Shown one piece after another: positions 6,100 to 7,248 of a stretch of DNA of 7,248 bases. The stretch covers positions 1 through 7,248 of the forward strand of contig JBEKZL010000325.1 of the NCBI GenBank assembly GCA_049509915.1. The letters run 5' to 3'. The notes beneath the pieces are model-generated. The model was not told where the DNA came from, did no database searches, and saw only the letters and a list, made by a program, of their open reading frames with translations. Numbering within the stretch: position 1 is the first letter of the stretch; every line of letters begins with the position of its first letter. The position numbers and the translations under genes are program-made. Source of the stretch: JBEKYD01 sp049509915. GTDB lineage: Bacteria > Acidobacteriota > Terriglobia > Bryobacterales > Bryobacteraceae.

Positions 6100-7170
6100 C
6101 TAGAAGAAGAGTGCGAGCGTGAAAACCTTGCGTGCTGCATCATCGACTGCCTCGACGGCTTCGGCGAGGTACTCAAAGCGCTTCAGGAACTCGTCGAGGG
6201 TCATGCGGTATTCAGCGTTGACTTTCGTCGCTGGGAAGTGTTGCCGGAACTTGTCGTCGACGATCCCGTTCTGGTGCGTGTAGAGGTGTCGGATCTGCAG
6301 GATCTTCTCGATCTCATCGATGCGGGTGTCATCGAACACGTTAAGTGATTTGATCGTTTGATTTTCCGCGATGAAGCCTTTGACGCTCCCGCGTTGGAGC
6401 TTCTTGAGCTTCTCCTTGGCATACCACGTGATGAACTCTTCCATGTCCGCGCGTTCCAGGACATCCTTGACCTTCACGGGCGCGTCCGATTTGAGCGTCG
6501 CGGGCTTCGCGAGGTAGATCTGATAGAGGAGGTCGGACATGAACGTCTCGAACGTGTCTGCACACGACGCGAAGAGGATGCGGAGGAGCATCTTGCCTTC
6601 GGCATTGTCGGTCGCCACGCTCGCGCCCTTCGGGTAGAGGAGCTTGGCAAGATCGTCGAGGATGCGCAGCACGCTCTCGTAGTGATCGAGCAGCTTCGCT
6701 CGTGCTTCGGTGCAGGCTTTGCGATCCTCCGCGAGCGCCTTCGAGAGTCGTTCGATGCCCGGGTCCGTCAGGGCTTTGACAGGTGCCGCCTGCTTGAGCG
6801 TGGTGCGGTCGCCCGTGCGGACGTAGACCTTGCCGCCGAGCGATACTTCCGCGCTCGACTTCGGCACTTCGATCACGAAGAGGCGTTTGCCGTCGTGGAC
6901 GACGTAGTCATACGACACCGTGGGCGGTGCGGAAAGCAGGTCGATTGCCTTGCGCGTGATCTGGACGGCGCGGAACTCGTCGCTGAGGCCGTTGATAACG
7001 ATCTGTTTGCCGTCGTCGACGACGCCAAGGATGATGGCTCCGCCCTTCGTGTTCGCGAACGCGCACACGAGTTGCGCGATGGTCGCGGCGGGTGGCAGCA
7101 CCGCTTTGTATTCCAGGAGCTCGGATTCGGGCTTCCCGATGCGGTCGAGTGTTGCTTGAGCGATGTCCAT
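6100..7170 (-). CDS. AlbA_2 (Schlafen-type) domain protein fused to C-terminal HEPN-like domain, 356 aa
   Basis: Residues 1-135 match the AlbA_2 domain, a putative nucleic-acid-binding fold found in Schlafen-like proteins. They show ESELLEYKA at 15-23 (the conserved E-x-K pattern), FANTKGGAIILGVVDDG at 38-54 and KVYVRTGDRTT at 114-124. Residues about 140-356 are helical, including ASCADTFETFMSDLLYQIYL (201-220), a typical first HEPN helix. Near the C-terminus comes EIEKILQIRHLYTHQNGIVD, in which Arg294 and His299 form an RX4H motif followed by the N-G-I-V-D stretch common in HEPN families. The fusion suggests a nucleic-acid-sensing or targeting module joined to a possible RNase; activity is not shown. 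The ATG at 7170-7168 has no strong ribosome binding site, but an upstream frame ends only 6 bases before it, which suggests coupling. Such proteins are often found inside restriction or other defence operons. Confidence 0.88.
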   Translation of the reverse strand: MDIAQATLDRIGKPESELLEYKAVLPPAATIAQLVCAFANTKGGAIILGVVDDGKQIVINGLSDEFRAVQITRKAIDLLSAPPTVSYDYVVHDGKRLFVIEVPKSSAEVSLGGKVYVRTGDRTTLKQAAPVKALTDPGIERLSKALAEDRKACTEARAKLLDHYESVLRILDDLAKLLYPKGASVATDNAEGKMLLRILFASCADTFETFMSDLLYQIYLAKPATLKSDAPVKVKDVLERADMEEFITWYAKEKLKKLQRGSVKGFIAENQTIKSLNVFDDTRIDEIEKILQIRHLYTHQNGIVDDKFRQHFPATKVNAEYRMTLDEFLKRFEYLAEAVEAVDDAARKVFTLALFF

Positions 7171-7176
7171 GACGTT

Positions 7177-7248
7177 CTATATGGGGAACCGTCGAATCTC
7201 GGTCGTCTTCAGGATGTGGCCGAAGGTGATCCGCCGGACCTCCGTGCC
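7177..7248 (-). CDS. Partial gene, C-terminal 23 codons of an unidentified protein
   Basis: On the minus strand a frame enters from the window edge and ends at TAG 7179-7177, six bases before the start of the AlbA_2-HEPN gene. The visible residues include EVRRITFGHILKTTEIRRF, a plausible protein end with mixed basic and hydrophobic residues. This is too short to identify and too short for its coding status to be certain. If real, it makes the AlbA_2-HEPN gene part of a longer operon. A restriction-modification subunit would be a usual partner for such a gene, but nothing in these residues proves it. Confidence 0.4.
   Translation of the reverse strand, partial: GTEVRRITFGHILKTTEIRRFPI

Noticed and set aside
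1..7248. CRISPR array, tRNA, rRNA, insertion sequence ends or attachment site
   Set aside because: I saw no regularly spaced repeats, no cloverleaf-like segment, no transposase and no paired direct or inverted repeats that would mark an insertion or integration event inside the window.

Overview
The window holds two blocks. Positions 1 to about 4950 carry a compact operon on the minus strand, read right to left, that looks like part of a type IV secretion or conjugation module. Positions 5429 to 7248 carry two convergent transcription units with HEPN-like proteins of the kind common in defence and accessory loci. A region of about 480 bases (4949-5428) with no convincing gene separates them and probably contains the divergent promoters.

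The minus-strand operon, in transcription order: a secreted VirB9/TraN-like protein (4948-4097), a small tail-anchored protein (4100-3771), a small protein with three membrane segments (3765-3367), a VirD4/TraD-type coupling ATPase with two N-terminal membrane helices (3339-1537), a membrane protein with a Gln/Pro-rich region and a long C-terminal coiled coil (1523-636), an unrecognised 175-residue protein (636-109), and the first 33 codons of a gene leaving the window (101-1) that look like the winged-helix start of a replication-relaxation-type protein. Gaps run from slight overlaps to 27 bases. At three junctions the ribosome binding site of the next gene lies on the stop codon of the previous one, which points to one translationally coupled message. 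The operon puts the inner-membrane motor (coupling ATPase) beside a periplasmic VirB9-like component and several small membrane proteins. No VirB4 ATPase, VirB6, VirB8, VirB10 or relaxase is visible, so the rest of the system must lie outside the window or be absent.

The right block has a 207-residue plus-strand protein with an RX4H motif (5429-6052). Facing it is a 356-residue minus-strand protein (7170-6100) that joins an N-terminal AlbA_2/Schlafen-type domain to a C-terminal HEPN-like region with its own RX4H motif. Upstream of that gene by 6 bases is the 3' end of another open frame that enters from outside the window (7248-7177), so the fusion protein is probably a downstream gene of a longer operon.

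The base composition is GC-rich, start regions often carry good Shine-Dalgarno sequences, and GTG may be used as a start, all of which fit a Gram-negative-type bacterium. The VirB9-like protein with a signal peptide implies a periplasm. I cannot name the phylum; an environmental lineage such as Acidobacteriota is only a guess from the style of the proteins. The likely setting is an integrative conjugative element, plasmid or genomic island with defence-type cargo.
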